The notes beneath the pieces are model-generated. The model was not told the DNA's origin, searched no databases, and saw only the letters and a list, made by a program, of their open reading frames with translations. A DNA stretch of 64,000 nt from Loripinus fragilis (taxonomy: Eukaryota; Mollusca; Bivalvia; Lucinida; Lucinidae), in contig OZ026518.1 in the NCBI GenBank assembly GCA_964019695.1, forward strand, positions 74,455,912 through 74,519,911, in the 5' to 3' direction. The translations under genes and the position numbers were made by a program. Positions 32,371-42,699 of this stretch are shown here, in pieces (positions within the stretch are counted from its first letter, which is position 1; every line of letters starts with the position of its first letter).

Positions 32371-32569
32371 AAAACTTTAATTGTAAACAAAATAGTGAAA
32401 TTAGAATTATGGCTCTTGCACCAATCTTCTCAGAACCCCGGTGAATCATAACTGCTTGTATAAAACATGTTTTACGTGACTGCATGAATTGGATAAGTAT
32501 TTTGGATGTTTGAGGCACATAAAACTATCCATCACAGTGATGGTTTAAAGTTAAAGCACCCAAAACCCA

Positions 32570-32905
32570 TGCGCGGATCCAGAAAGTTTTGTCAGAGGGG
32601 GTCCAACACTGATGTTTTTATGTTTTTATTTTTATATATATAGTTATTGGGATGGAGAGAGGATCAAAATGCCACTAAAAATAGTCCATCATCGGCCCGC
32701 CAGCGAAAGCCATTGAAATGGCGTTTCGCTGGCGTGCCGATGATAACCCACCATTGAATGCTGGTTTGGTAGTTTTGCGATTTTTAGGGGATCTGGATCA
32801 ATATTGCTATTAAACCCTATATTTTTGTGATTTTTCAGGGGGGGGAGGTGGGGGTGGGGGTCCAGACCCCCTGTTCCCCCTCTGGATCGGCCCATAAAAC
32901 CCTGG
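32570..32905. mobile_element. Family K copy 1 ('ggatccagaaagttttgtca')
   Basis: Left 'cgcggatccagaaagttttg' with 'tcagagggggtcca'; right 'ggtccagaccccctgttccc' and 'cctctggatcggccca'. Centre 'cgccagcgaaagccattgaaatggcgtttcgctggcg' is a strong hairpin (32698-32734). Other copies: 36255-36550, 48890-49205 and a core near 43268. Confidence 0.85.
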
Positions 32906-33273
32906 GGTTATTTCATGACAGGGATGATGACAAAGTATGTACTAAAATGAGACATCCCAGATTGTACACTGTAGCATTCTGCTGTCAAAACCAAATTAAT
33001 GCATCCCAATATTCAGAGAAGTTACGGTACGCCATGTTGACATAAAAACAATTTAATTAGTTAGAGTGTGATAACTTTACTTCAATTTCATTAAAATGTA
33101 TGAAATTACTGTTGAAAATAAACCAACATGATAGAAAGATACATCACTGTCCCTGATTATATTGGAACTAGGGAATTTAATGGAAAATTATTCAAAACTC
33201 ATCCATCAATTTCAAAGGCAAGTTGAAATTTGATGCGGTGTTTAGTAACTACCTGCCACGGTTCCAGCATAGG

Positions 33274-33460
33274 GCCAGTTAAGCAAAAACTTTCAGTGTA
33301 AAATTGCGATTTCTTTCTTATCGATCCATTTAAACATGTGTTTTGGGTGCTCAAAAGAACCGTCTCATTGAGACGGTTCTTTTGGGTACCCACAACATAT
33401 GTTTTGGTTGAGAAATAAGAAAACTTGTTTTCAGTTACGCACTCTTATCTGGGGGCCTGT
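33274..33460. mobile_element. MITE-C copy 5, both ends visible
   Basis: Runs from 'ggccagttaagcaaaaactt' to 'gcactcttatctgggggcc', with intact core 'aagaaccgtctcat/tgagacggttctt'. The 'ggcc...ggcc' edges suggest the true termini of family C. Confidence 0.88.
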
Positions 33461-33599
33461 TCCAGGTGAGGACTTTATTCCTGATATTTTTTTTTTACAA
33501 GCTGCATGGGAAATAATGTAGATCATGATCTGTATCTACAGTATTTTCGAAAAAGGATATGTATTGGTTCAGCCACTGCAGGGTACAAACATCAGCTTA

Positions 33600-33860
33600 T
33601 AATCTTTTTAACAGCAACTGGCAATCTCTGTCACTTAATCATGATAATAAGTCAAGCCATGGTCGACCATGATTAAAACTTGACCATCAACCATAGTCAA
33701 AACATGGTCAACCCAATGGTTGTGCTCATTATGGTCAAATAGTGGCTGACAAAGGTCATATAGCGTTTTTTCTTGTATTAATGCATTTCCTACTAAACCA
33801 TTTAACATAGTAATTTCAAACTTTGCAGGTACATAGGTCACATGATATAGTAGGTACTGG
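33600..33860. repeat. 'catggtcgaccat' cluster and 'cacctgcaaagtttgaag' unit
   Basis: A block of gaccatgg-type words (33655-33760) is followed by 'aatttcaaactttgcaggta' and 'cataggtcacatgatatagt', a unit of the tandem family at 37965-39120 in the opposite orientation. It is broken at 33866 by MITE-L. Confidence 0.65.
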
Positions 33861-33866
33861 GCAATG

Positions 33867-34714
33867 TATACTTAAACGTAAAAGTTTCGCAACCGTTTAA
33901 TATCTGTATTTTCTTCAGTATGGTCCATGTTAGAATATTCATAATTTCATATTGTATGCTCCTGCACAATGTGGAATGATTTACCATTAATTGGTTTTGA
34001 TCATACTCTTCATTCTGACATTATAATGACGTCAGTGTTTTTTAACAATATACGTCCAGCATAAAGATTCCTATCTTGATTTGAAACCAAACGGTGCGAT
34101 GTGATAGCCAGATGTCGTATCTTATGGAAACCATTTTAAGGTTTAACAATTAAGGCTTATCAACGCTCAAATTCGCTGCGTTTCTTTGTAAACGTCAACC
34201 AATTTATCGAAATTGATCATTTTTTCCATTATGTCGCGCCATATTTCTGTATTTTATGAAATGTGTTGAAGGCTTTCACTTGTTACATTAAAAAAACTCG
34301 ATTATTAATGTTCAGTTGTGCTTAAACGGCCAATTACGTCAAATATTGAAGGCTTTACGTTGACGTTATGAACGTTAACAAATGCATAAAATAACCTGAT
34401 TTGATTTATCTGCCCTTCTGCTTTTGATAACAGATAATGGTTAAACACCTTTTCCGAATAAAATGTAAGGTGTTGTAACACTGTGACTCGATAAAATGTA
34501 AGGTATTGTAACTCTGTGGCTTTTCAAATTTGGGTTGCCTCACGTTTCTTGTTGAAGATCGGCAATCGTAAGTCTCACTGATCTGATTTTCATGTTGTTT
34601 GGAGGGCAAATCATTGGACTTGTTATTCACAATATCACGGAGTAAAATATTTGGGTCAAAAAGAAGGAAATAGCAATTTAGTAAGAGTTGCGAAACTTTT
34701 GCGTTTAAGTATAT
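33867..34714. mobile_element. MITE-L, 848 bp, TA-flanked
   Basis: Terminal inverted repeats 'tacttaaacgtaaaagtttc' + 'gcaac' and 'gttgc' + 'gaaacttttgcgtttaagta' in a TA context at both ends, which fits Tc1/mariner-like insertion. The interior has no transposase; a 74-codon ORF holds an internal repeat ('cgataaaatgtaaggt' twice). It interrupts a tandem-repeat unit that resumes at 'tatgacaaggtcaaaggatg'. Confidence 0.8.
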
Positions 34715-34859
34715 TATGACAAGGTCAAAGGATGTATTTTTGTAAATGCATCCTCTTAAACTGTTGAATGTACTACTAATATCAGTTTCTTACTTTGCTT
34801 GTGCACATTTCAAATGGCACCTTGTATACTATGGAGTGGAGTCTTGGAGCGAAGCTATG

Positions 34860-35265
34860 GAGTGGTGTATTATGTCTCCTCCCTTCAGGGTTGGGAGACA
34901 TATTGTTTTTCCCTGGGCGTCCGTCTGTCTGTCTGTCACAAATCGTGTCCGCTCTATAACTTGAAAACCGCTAAAGCTCTATTCACGAAACTTTATACAA
35001 ATATCAATCAGCATGAGATGATGTGCAGAGTGCAAGAATGGTAACTCTGCCTTGTATACTTTTAGAGTTATTTCCCTTTGAACTTTGTGTGCATCACAAA
35101 AATCGTGTCCACTCTAAAACTTGAAAACTGCTTAAGCTATATTCAAGAAACTTTATACAAATATCAATCAGCATGAGATGACGTGCAGAGTGCAAGAATG
35201 GTAACTCTGCCTTTGATACTTTTTGAGTTATTTTCCTTGGAACTTTGTCCATCACAAAAACAATT
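34860..35265. repeat. 'gtctcctcccttcaggg' repeat, two tandem units of about 190 bp
   Basis: A CGTCCGTCTGTCTGTC run is followed by 'aaatcgtgtccgctctataa', 'cacgaaactttatacaaata', 'atcaatcagcatgagatga' and 'tgcagagtgcaagaatggta'. The block from 'aaatcgtgtcc' recurs near 35100. Non-coding; the ORFs of 72-81 codons here arise from it. Confidence 0.75.
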
Positions 35266-35644
35266 ATCTATGACTATTTTATACACTCTTAAAACTAGCG
35301 GTTATGATGTAATTTTCGATTTTTTGTGCTGATTCAGCGTCATTAGCGATGTCATTAGAAAAGTGCAACGTCATTATGATCTGATAAAGGCAGATGCCGT
35401 TTATCAGGCAACGTGCAACACTGCAGTTAATATGAATGGTAACTGATAAAAGAATTTACAGGATCAGACCTATTTTCTTCTGTTCTGTCTAATATCCGGA
35501 GCGTTAGGGTTCGTTTTACCCTAATATGGTGGTAATCTGTCAACAAATGTCGATTTCATTAATTACATTCGTTACTTTAAAATTGATGGCCTGGAAAAAT
35601 TCTCTCTTTATTAAAACTTGATGGAAATATTAAATTCAATAATC

Positions 35645-36068
35645 AGGCCAGAATTTTTTTATTAGTTGATTTACGAACCCTCCTACTGTAATTTTCCGGA
35701 AAGTAGGAAAAAAATAAAATTTAATTTCTAAAAATTTTTTTATCTTATCCGCCGACTCTAAATATTATTTGTTTGGTTGAAAAAAATAATATTTTTTTGA
35801 GGTTCTGTCTGTGCATTTTTGTGAGTGACACTGTTAAAAGTGATTGTCCTGTCCAGATGTTTAGGAAAATGATGAAATATTTAATGATTACCTTACTAGT
35901 TTTACTGTTTTTCTGGAGATATTAAAAAAAAAAAAAAAAAAAAAGCTCTGAAAATGACCAGTCAACTGGTCATTTTCAGAGCTTTTTTATTTATTTTTTT
36001 TTTTCGTCCCCCCAACCCTAGATCTGAAAAAAATTTCCCGTAAATCAACTAATAAAAAAATTCTGGCC
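35645..36068. mobile_element. MITE-M copy 1
   Basis: Terminal inverted repeats 'aggccagaatttttttatta' + 'gttgatttacg' and 'cgtaaatcaactaataaaaa' + 'attctggcct'. Centre 'aaaaagctctgaaaatgacc' + 'agtca' is an almost perfect palindrome. A second copy follows 600 bp on, in the same orientation. Confidence 0.9.
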
Positions 36069-36192
36069 TCAAAATGAAATCCAATTATCACTGCTGTTCT
36101 TTGAAAGATGAGTTTTCTTTTTTTTTTCATTTTTTTTTTCATAAAAATTCTGTGAAATTATGATGTGACCATTTTACCTGCTGCAGGGATAC

Positions 36193-36612
36193 TCATGCAA
36201 TATCAATAACCTTAGTCTATAGCATTCAGTCAACTGCAAGCCTTATTTTTCATGCGGGGATCCAGAGTGGGGGGACAGGGGCTCCGGACCCCCCTGAAAA
36301 ACCACAGAAAATATAGGGTTTCTTAACAACACTGGTCCAGATCCCTTGAAAAACCATAAAGCTACCAAGCCAGATTCCATATTGGGCCCTAATCGGCTTG
36401 CCAGCGAAATGCCATTTTAATGGCATTTCGCTGGTGGGCTGATGATGGCCTGTTTATAGTGGTGTTTGAATCCTCCCTCCCCTCACCAGCTTAAAAAAAA
36501 AACTTTTTTTAAAGTTGAACCCCCTGTGACAAAACTTTCTGAATCTGCACATGCAATATCAATAACCTTAGTCTATTATTAAGCGCTCAATCAACTGCAA
36601 GCCTTATTTTTA
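36193..36612. mobile_element. Family K copy 2 (minus) flanked by 60-bp direct repeats
   Basis: Family K occupies about 36252-36550, with core 'gccagcgaaatgccatttta' / 'atggcatttcgctgg'. On each side lies a 60-bp direct repeat with 'tgcaatatcaataaccttag' and 'tcaactgcaagccttatttt' (36193-36252 and 36551-36612). That is too long for a target-site duplication. Confidence 0.82.
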
Positions 36613-36659
36613 ACTCCTTCCCACCAGTGAGTCATGACTTGTCGGCTGCTGATAATCTA

Positions 36660-37115
36660 AGGCCAGAATTTTTTTATTAATTAATTTACAAACCCTCCTA
36701 CTGTAATTTTCCGGAAAGTAGGAAAAAAAAATTCAATTTCTAAAAAAAAAATTTATTTTATCCACCGATTCTAAATATTATTTGCTTGGTTGAAAAAAAA
36801 ATTTTTTTTAGGTTCTGTCTGTGCATTTTTGAGAATGACACTGTTAAAAGTGATTGTCCTGTCCAGATTTTTAAAAAAATGATGAAATATGTAAAGATTA
36901 CCTTACTAGTTTTACTGTTTTTCTGGAGATATAAAGAAACCCCCCCCAAAAAAAGCTCTGAAAAAAAAAGCTCTGAAAAAAAAGAAAAAAAAAAGCTCTG
37001 AAAATGACCAGTTAACTGGTCATTTTCAGAGCTTTTTTATTTTATTTTTTTCGTTCCCCCGACCCTAAATCTGAAAAAAAATCCCGTAAATCAAAAAATA
37101 AAAAAATTCTGGCCT
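36660..37115. mobile_element. MITE-M copy 2
   Basis: Same ends and core as copy 1 ('agctctgaaaatgaccagtt' / 'aactggtcattttcagagct'), with the 'aaaaaagctctgaaaa' motif expanded to three copies just left of the core. The poly-A/poly-C tracts produce spurious ORFs. Confidence 0.9.
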
Positions 37116-37324
37116 AAATATATTACAATATAGACCCAGATTAGACAATCTCTACAGGGCTCAACCTACAATCCCGGGATACAGTCTAGAAGTTAAACAC
37201 GGTAGCAGTACCTCATTTTTAGGGTCAGGGCCAAAACTATAAAATCTAAAGCAGATGCTTATCAGCAAACGCTGGGTTTCTCCCTGCTCCCTGGGACTGG
37301 GATGCTCAAAACCAGAGCCATGGT

Positions 37325-37525
37325 TCTCACATTGGGTAGGCGGCAATTGAAAACCCTCTAAACAACCCACGAACGCGGATCAAAAATCGCTAGAAACAGT
37401 GTTTTCAATTGCCATTTGTCGCCCAACCTGCGACAAATGGCAATCGAAAGCTCTGTTTCTAACGATTTTTTATTTACGTTCGTTGATAGTATTGGCGTTT
37501 TCGATTGCCGCCTACCCGGTGTGGT
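37325..37525. mobile_element. MITE-N, palindromic
   Basis: Ends 'gggtaggcggcaattgaaaa' and 'gttttcgattgccgcctacc'. The centre 'gccatttgtcgcccaacctgcgacaaatggc' is a hairpin, and 'aacgcggatcaaaaatcgct' is mirrored by 'aacgattttttatttacgtt'. G+C is higher than in the flanks. Confidence 0.82.
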
Positions 37526-37964
37526 ACTTAGATGATGATTTATTTCTATGATAGAATTAAAAAAGAAACTCCAGTAACGATTTATCCCATCCTTAAAAAA
37601 ATCAGAATCATAATTCAAAACTGAAATGAAATTCAAGACTCACACTTCATCAGGCATTTCATTTGTCTTTGAAAGATTGTTTTTAAATTAGTTCATTACA
37701 CATCCTTCACTGTACCATGATAAACATCAAATCAGAAGCGATACAATTTCCATAAAGCCCCAACCCATCTCTGAGTAAACATATTAATCAAAATTCCAAA
37801 ATTCTTTTAGATGCATAAAATTGTCTTCAATCATTTTTTTGCTAATGACTAACATCAACTGCCATTGGAATTGAAGACCCTTTAAGTGCCATCTAACAAA
37901 TGAAGCAAAATTAAGAAAAAATATTGTTATGGACAACTTAGACTGCAGTCAATGGTTCACCATC

Positions 37965-39120
37965 GCATGTTAACCAGCTTTTTTACCTTTAACTTTGACT
38001 TTAGGGTCAAGGTCACACAAAATGTAGCCAGAGTACCTTCTACATCATGTGACCTATGCACCAGCAAAGTTTGAAGGTATAGGAGATGCATTTACAATAA
38101 CATTATTTGACCTGTGACCTTGAAGTCCGGCAGGTCATATGAAATATTGCCCAGTACCCCCCACATCATGTGACCTCTGCACCTGCACAGTTTGAAGTTT
38201 CATGTCCAACAGTTAAGGAGATGGATTTACAAGAAAATACATGATTTGACCTTGAACCTTGAGGTCAAGGTCACAGAAAATGTTGCTCAATACCCTCTAC
38301 ATTATGTGAATTATGCATCTGCAAAATTTGAAGTTGCTACATCCAATGGTTAAGAGGAGATGCATTTAAAAGAAAATACATTATTTGACCTTGACATGAA
38401 ATGGTGCCATGAGTACCCTCTACATTATGTCACTTATGCACCTGCAAAGTTTTAAAGTTGCTATGTCCAACAGCTAAGGAGGAGATGCATTTACAAGAAG
38501 ATTATATTATTTGACCTTTGGGCTTGACTTTGCTCAGTACCCTCTTTATCATGTGACCTATGCACCTGCAAAGTTTGAAGTTGCTATGTCCAATGGTTTA
38601 GGAGGAGGTGCATTTACAAAGAAGGTCACAGGAAAATATGCCCAGTACCCTCTACATCATGTGACCTATGCACCTGCAAAGTTTGAAGTTGCTATGTCCA
38701 ACAGTTAATGTGGAGATGCATTTACAACTAAATACATTATTTGACCAACTTGTCACACAAAATATTGCTCAGTACCCTCTACATCATGTGACCTTGTCAC
38801 CTGCAAAGTTTGAAGTTGCTATGTCCAATAGTTAATGTGGAGATGCATTTACAACTAAATACATTATTTGACCAACTTGTCACACAAAATATTGCTCAGT
38901 ACCCTCTACATCATGTGACCTATGCACCTGCAAAGTTTGAAGTTGCTATGTCCAATAGTTAATGTGGAGATGCATTTACAACTAAATACATTATTTGACC
39001 AACTTGTCACACAAAATATTGCTCAGTACCCTCTACATCATGTGACCTTGTCACCTGCAAAGTTTGAAGTTGATACGTCTAACGGTTCTAAGGAGGAGAT
39101 GGGTTTACAAGAAACGTGAC
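37965..39120 (+). repeat. Tandem array, about 105-115 bp units, ten or so copies
   Basis: Unit: 'cagtaccctctacatcatgt', 'gacctatgcacctgcaaagt', 'ttgaagttgctatgtccaat', 'gttaaggaggagatgcattt', 'acaagaaaatacattatttg', 'acctt'. Two or three units near 38710-39050 are almost identical; the left ones are degenerate. The unit contains gaccttgacct half-sites in the older copies. ORFs of about 65 codons are incidental. Confidence 0.9.
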
Positions 39121-39295
39121 AGATGCATATACGTAGGTACACAGGGATGGACAGATTGGAGGACAGACCGACGGGGAATCACAAGTCATTATAGTATATA
39201 TGGCAAGGGAACAAACTCAATGCATTGACAAATTATATGATGATCAAATATTGCATCCCTTGGTCCTCTGAGCCAATCTGTGCTTGCTTAACAAA

Positions 39296-39352
39296 TATTG
39301 ATCTGGATCAGCTGGCTTCCGAGATGCCAGCTGCTGTTCAGGATCCAAACTC
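39296..39352. mobile_element. Family S hairpin, copy 3
   Basis: 'tgatctggatcagctggctt' and 'agctgctgttcaggatccaa', loop 'ccgagatgcc'. Confidence 0.65.
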
Positions 39353-39483
39353 TTTTCTACTCTACTTGTAATTTTCAAAAATCCATGCTAAAATTGGAAT
39401 ACAGCAAGGTAATTGGAAAAAATGGGGGCCCGGAGGTTTATATAACAATTATCTAGCATGATAATAGTGAAACATGTTACAGT

Positions 39484-39535
39484 GAGCCGTGACATGTGAT
39501 TTCCAACAATGTGGCATTTTGACAAGTGTAGACTC
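39484..39535. mobile_element. Single end of the 'gagccgtgacatg' MITE, next to exon 3
   Basis: 'gtgagccgtgacatgtgatt', 'tccaacaatgtggcattttg' match the terminal repeat of the element at 57035-58607. It ends about 40 bp before the exon. Confidence 0.7.
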
Positions 39536-39574
39536 ATACCTGTACTTAGAAAATGTATATCCTTTCTTTTGCAG

Positions 39575-39671
39575 TTGAAGAAGAGTATGTTGAGTATGAG
39601 GATGAAGATGAAGAAATGCAAATTGCTGACTCAACATCCCAGCATGCCCCTGAAATGGAAGAATCTGATAG
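39575..39671 (+). CDS. CAAP1: CAAP1-like gene, exon 3 of 6 seen (acidic segment)
   Basis: A 97-bp exon between a strong acceptor (cctttcttttgcag) and donor ATAG|GTCAGT. With the carried base it reads VEEEYVEYEDEDEEMQIADS then TSQHAPEMEESD and two bases of an arginine codon. It is highly acidic and tyrosine-dotted, with no domain that I recognise. Phase is 1 in and 2 out, and the arginine codon closes perfectly at exon 4. The next intron is only 1,311 bp but still holds a SINE and two MITEs. Confidence 0.8.
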
Positions 39672-39739
39672 GTCAGTAAAGCATACATATATCTGGTAAA
39701 TGTTTTAAAAGCTTGAACACTAATATCTTATCAAAGCTT

Positions 39740-39897
39740 GAGTGAATGAGTTTACGTTAAACTTCCCACCAACAGCGACAGGGCCACAGCTCAGAGCCTT
39801 ATCCTACAGACTGGAGAAGCTGGGGATCGAACTCTGGACCCCCGTGTACAAGGAAAGTGGTTTATCCACTACACCACGATAACTCCTATTATCAAAG
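39740..39897 (-). mobile_element. SINE-3, tRNA-derived, minus strand
   Basis: On the minus strand: 'gttatcgtggtgtagtggat' with A box TGGTGTAGTGG, B box GAGTTCGATCCCC, then 'agcttctccagtctgtagga', 'ctctgagctgtggccctgtc' and 'gctgttggtgggaagtttaa'. Length about 155 bp. Confidence 0.8.
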
Positions 39898-40017
39898 CTT
39901 GAACACTAATACCTCGTCATTCTTATTCATTTCTGTTTTAAAGATGTACATGTTGAATATATCGATTCTGACATAATAGCAAATAAATTTGTTGATATTG
40001 AAGTGTGTAAACAAATT

Positions 40018-40113
40018 AACTTTTTGCATGCTGGGTAATTTTTCATACATTTGTAGTCCTCAGCTGACTTTTTTCAAAATTAATATTTTTAAAAGATTCT
40101 TTGCAAACAGTTC
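40018..40113 (+). mobile_element. MITE-A copy 15, truncated
   Basis: 'aactttttgcatgctgggta' to 'tctttgcaaacagttcggac'; the core and right half are missing. Confidence 0.7.
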
Positions 40114-40224
40114 GGACGTAGACCCCAAAACAACCACAACCACAATGAAAATGCCATACATTGTACCTGTAAAACAATTTTAGAATGCCTGGTGAGGGAG
40201 ACAGCATTTTTGAACAGTTTTAGT

Positions 40225-40735
40225 GGGGTTTTTTTTACAACCAGGCAACTAGCAATTTAGCAAATACTCCAATGAAACATCTCAAGATAAGCTGTCAGAC
40301 AGTCTATTATTGTCATCAAGGTGCATGACAAACTACATGAAAAGTTGTCTATTTCTACATGCTCATTTCTTTGAAAAAATGAAAGTGGTTGAGAATTTGT
40401 TTAAAAAAAACTTATGATGAAAAACTCATTTATTGAAAAGATATATGTTGTGGGTACACTTTGGAATTGCCTCATAAACAAGGCAATTCCAATGTGTACC
40501 TACAACATATGTTTCTGAAAATAAGGAAGAAAACTATTTGGAAATTAACATTTTCCAAGTATTTTGTCCATTGTCTTTACCTCTTTTAAACAAACCAAAC
40601 TGCCAATCAGTATTAAAATTCATATCACTCTACTGCAAATTGTTTATATTTACATGACAGCTTTATCACCAAATTTGATTTCATGAACTATGCTTTTGCT
40701 AAGCTGGTAGTTGAATGGTAGTAAGTGAATCTGCA
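40225..40735 (+). mobile_element. MITE-O copy 1
   Basis: Ends 'ttacaaccaggcaactagca' and 'agttgaatggtagtaa'. Core 'gtgggtacactttggaattg' + 'cctc' is mirrored by 'aggcaattccaatgtgtacc'. Shares 'gaaacatctcaagataagct' and 'ctgccaatcagtattaaaat' with the copies at 55350 and 59525. About 500 bp. Confidence 0.88.
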
Positions 40736-40837
40736 CACACTCTGAAGTCATGAAAATTAATATATAGCAGATATTTATGAACTATTCAATCTATTCCTAT
40801 TGTTAAACAAAAAACCTTAATAAATTCAGACTTTGCA

Positions 40838-40955
40838 ATTGTGGGTGCTCAAAAGAACTGTCTCATAGAGAAGGTTCTTTTGAGTACCCACTACATAATG
40901 TTTTGGTTGAGAAATAGGAGAAATTAATTTTCAATTACACACTCTTGCGTCCTAA
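40838..40955. mobile_element. MITE-C copy 6, left-truncated, abutting exon 4
   Basis: Begins at 'gtgggtgctcaaaagaactg', has core 'gaactgtctcatagagaaggttc', and ends 'caattacacactcttgcg'. The right end lies about 27 bp before exon 4. Confidence 0.82.
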
Positions 40956-40982
40956 TGCTCAGTGTTGTCTCCCTTTTTTCAG

Positions 40983-41055
40983 AGAAGAGGGTGATCCTGA
41001 TGAAGTTAGCTATGGCAGTCACTCACCAACCCCCAGTGATGATCAAGAACAACAG
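40983..41055 (+). CDS. CAAP1: CAAP1-like gene, exon 4 of 6 seen
   Basis: A 73-bp exon after acceptor 'ctcccttttttcag' and before donor ACAG|GTTTGC. It reads (R)EEGDPDEVSYGSHSPTPSD then DQEQQ, with S-P and T-P dipeptides that could be proline-directed kinase sites. Phase is 2 in and 0 out. A MITE begins at position +7 of the following intron, right behind the donor. No domain recognised; it belongs to the gene by frame continuity and acidic composition. Confidence 0.78.
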
Positions 41056-41061
41056 GTTTGC

Positions 41062-41300
41062 AGGGCCTGAGGTTATAAAACTTTTTTCATGCTCAACCCA
41101 ACTGAGCACGAAAGTTCAACTGCTCATAAAAACTAAAATGCTGAAAAGTAAATATGTTTCATGCTCTCAAACTCTCAGATGTTTTATTTATCATGCTAAT
41201 ACATGTTAAAATGCCAACAATTGTTGGCATTTTAACATTTATGAGCATGATAAATTTTATGCTCAATTGAGTTGAAAAAAGTTTTACAACCTCAGGCCCT
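41062..41300 (+). mobile_element. MITE-P copy 1, starting at intron position +7
   Basis: Terminal inverted repeats 'agggcctgaggttataaaac' and 'gttttacaacctcaggccct'. Inside are 'catgctcaacccaactgagc', and the core 'aaaatgccaacaattgttgg' + 'cattttaaca', a near-perfect palindrome, with 'atgagcatgataaatt' on its right. Other copies: 51986 and 58878. Confidence 0.9.
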
Positions 41301-41902
41301 GGGCTTGGTAGCCCTGTTGGATACATATCTGACTAGAAGGTTCACAATAATCTTTTAATGCAATCAGATACATTTCTGACTTGGTTCAGTTCTTGTATTC
41401 TTTCGTATGTTATCACTTTCACTTTCTACATTCAGCCAATCAGGAATGGCCATAAATTTGCATATTAGAGTACCAGCTAAAATATGAAAATCACATTGGT
41501 TAATTTTCAGACTGTCCATACAAACTCTTTTTGGATGACAAAATTCATTGAAAATTAATGCAGAATCTAGGGATACAGACTGAGGCATGCACTTTTCTTC
41601 TCAGAAACATGTCAACGAAACTGAAAGTAGACTTCTGTTTTTAGACAAATCTATTCATTGCAATGCAGCCGAATATTTTTTTTTAAAGATATTTCTTGTT
41701 TTTTTTTCTATTTAAATCTTGATCTGAATAAACCAAGCTGTTAATTCGTTTTCAGCTGCTTGCAGTCGTATGATATTGTTTTCCCTTTCTTTATTTCAAC
41801 CAATCAGGTTTAGCTTATAGTACTTGCTAAAATATGAAAAGTCTCATTGGTTAATAACAATACTGTCCATACAAACTCGTTCTGGGGTACAACAGTCATT
41901 GA

Positions 41903-42100
41903 GGGAGCGCAGTGGCTCAGTGGTAGAGTGCTTGACTCGAGACCGAAGGGCCGCGGGTTCGAGCCTCACCGGCGTCACTGTGTTGTGGTCCTTGAGCTAG
42001 ACACATTTATCCTAGCTTAGTACTGGTTCAACCCAGGAAGACCCGTCCCGCATAACTGAAAGATTGTTGAGTGGACGTAAAGAATCAAACAAACAAACAA
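41903..42100 (+). mobile_element. SINE-2, full length, with 14-bp target-site duplication
   Basis: 'gggagcgcagtggctcagtg' with A box TGGCTCAGTGG and B box GGTTCGAGCCT, then 'cctcaccggcgtcactgtgt', 'ggttcaacccaggaagaccc', 'gttgagtggacgtaaagaat' and a (CAAA)n tail. Flanked by perfect ACAACAGTCATTGA (41889-41902 and 42101-42114). 198 bp: the reference copy for SINE-2 in this window. Confidence 0.93.
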
Positions 42101-42453
42101 ACAACAGTCATTGAAAATAAGTGCAAAATTGAGGGAGCAAAATGTCAACGAAGCAGTGAGGAGGCTTCTATTTTTAGACAAATTTATTCATTTCAATTCC
42201 AATCAGAGAGGTCACTGTTGAATAAAATAATATTAAGTCATGAAAAATCACCATATTCACTAAAACTTTAATCCAATATTTTCATATCATTAAATTTCAG
42301 GACAATGTTAAAATGTCGTCTGCAAATCTTGACATATTGCATATTGAGCTAGCATTTTTAGTTTCGTATGAAATTGAGCTACGGTTAAAGGGGATGTTCT
42401 TATAATAATTAAAGGTGAATTAGTGATGATTTTGTATTTGTCTCCTGTATTGG

Positions 42454-42640
42454 TTTAACTCTTAGCCCCCTAGGTAATTTTGCATGCTTTTTTGTCGTCT
42501 GCTGATTTTTTTCAAAATCAACTTTTTCAAAAAATTATTTCAGAAATACCATCAGAGTCAAACAGTTTGGATCCAGATCAGGCCCGACATGCCCGACATT
42601 TTGTCAGGCCTGATCTGGATCCAAAACTGTTTGCAACAAG
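42454..42640 (+). mobile_element. MITE-A copy 16
   Basis: 'ttaactcttagccccctagg', 'gtcgtctgctgattttttt', core 'agatcaggcccgacatgccc' / 'gacattttgtcaggcctgat', in which the left arm is partly duplicated. Ends after 'ccaaaactgtttgcaac'. Confidence 0.87.
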
Positions 42641-42699
42641 AAATATCTTTAAAAAATATACTCGGCGGCTCTCAAATACTTACAATTTTAACACAACTA

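Noticed and set aside
41903..41975. Second possible tRNA gene
   Set aside because: Same reasoning: it is the head of SINE-2, present in several copies with a common tail and target-site duplication.
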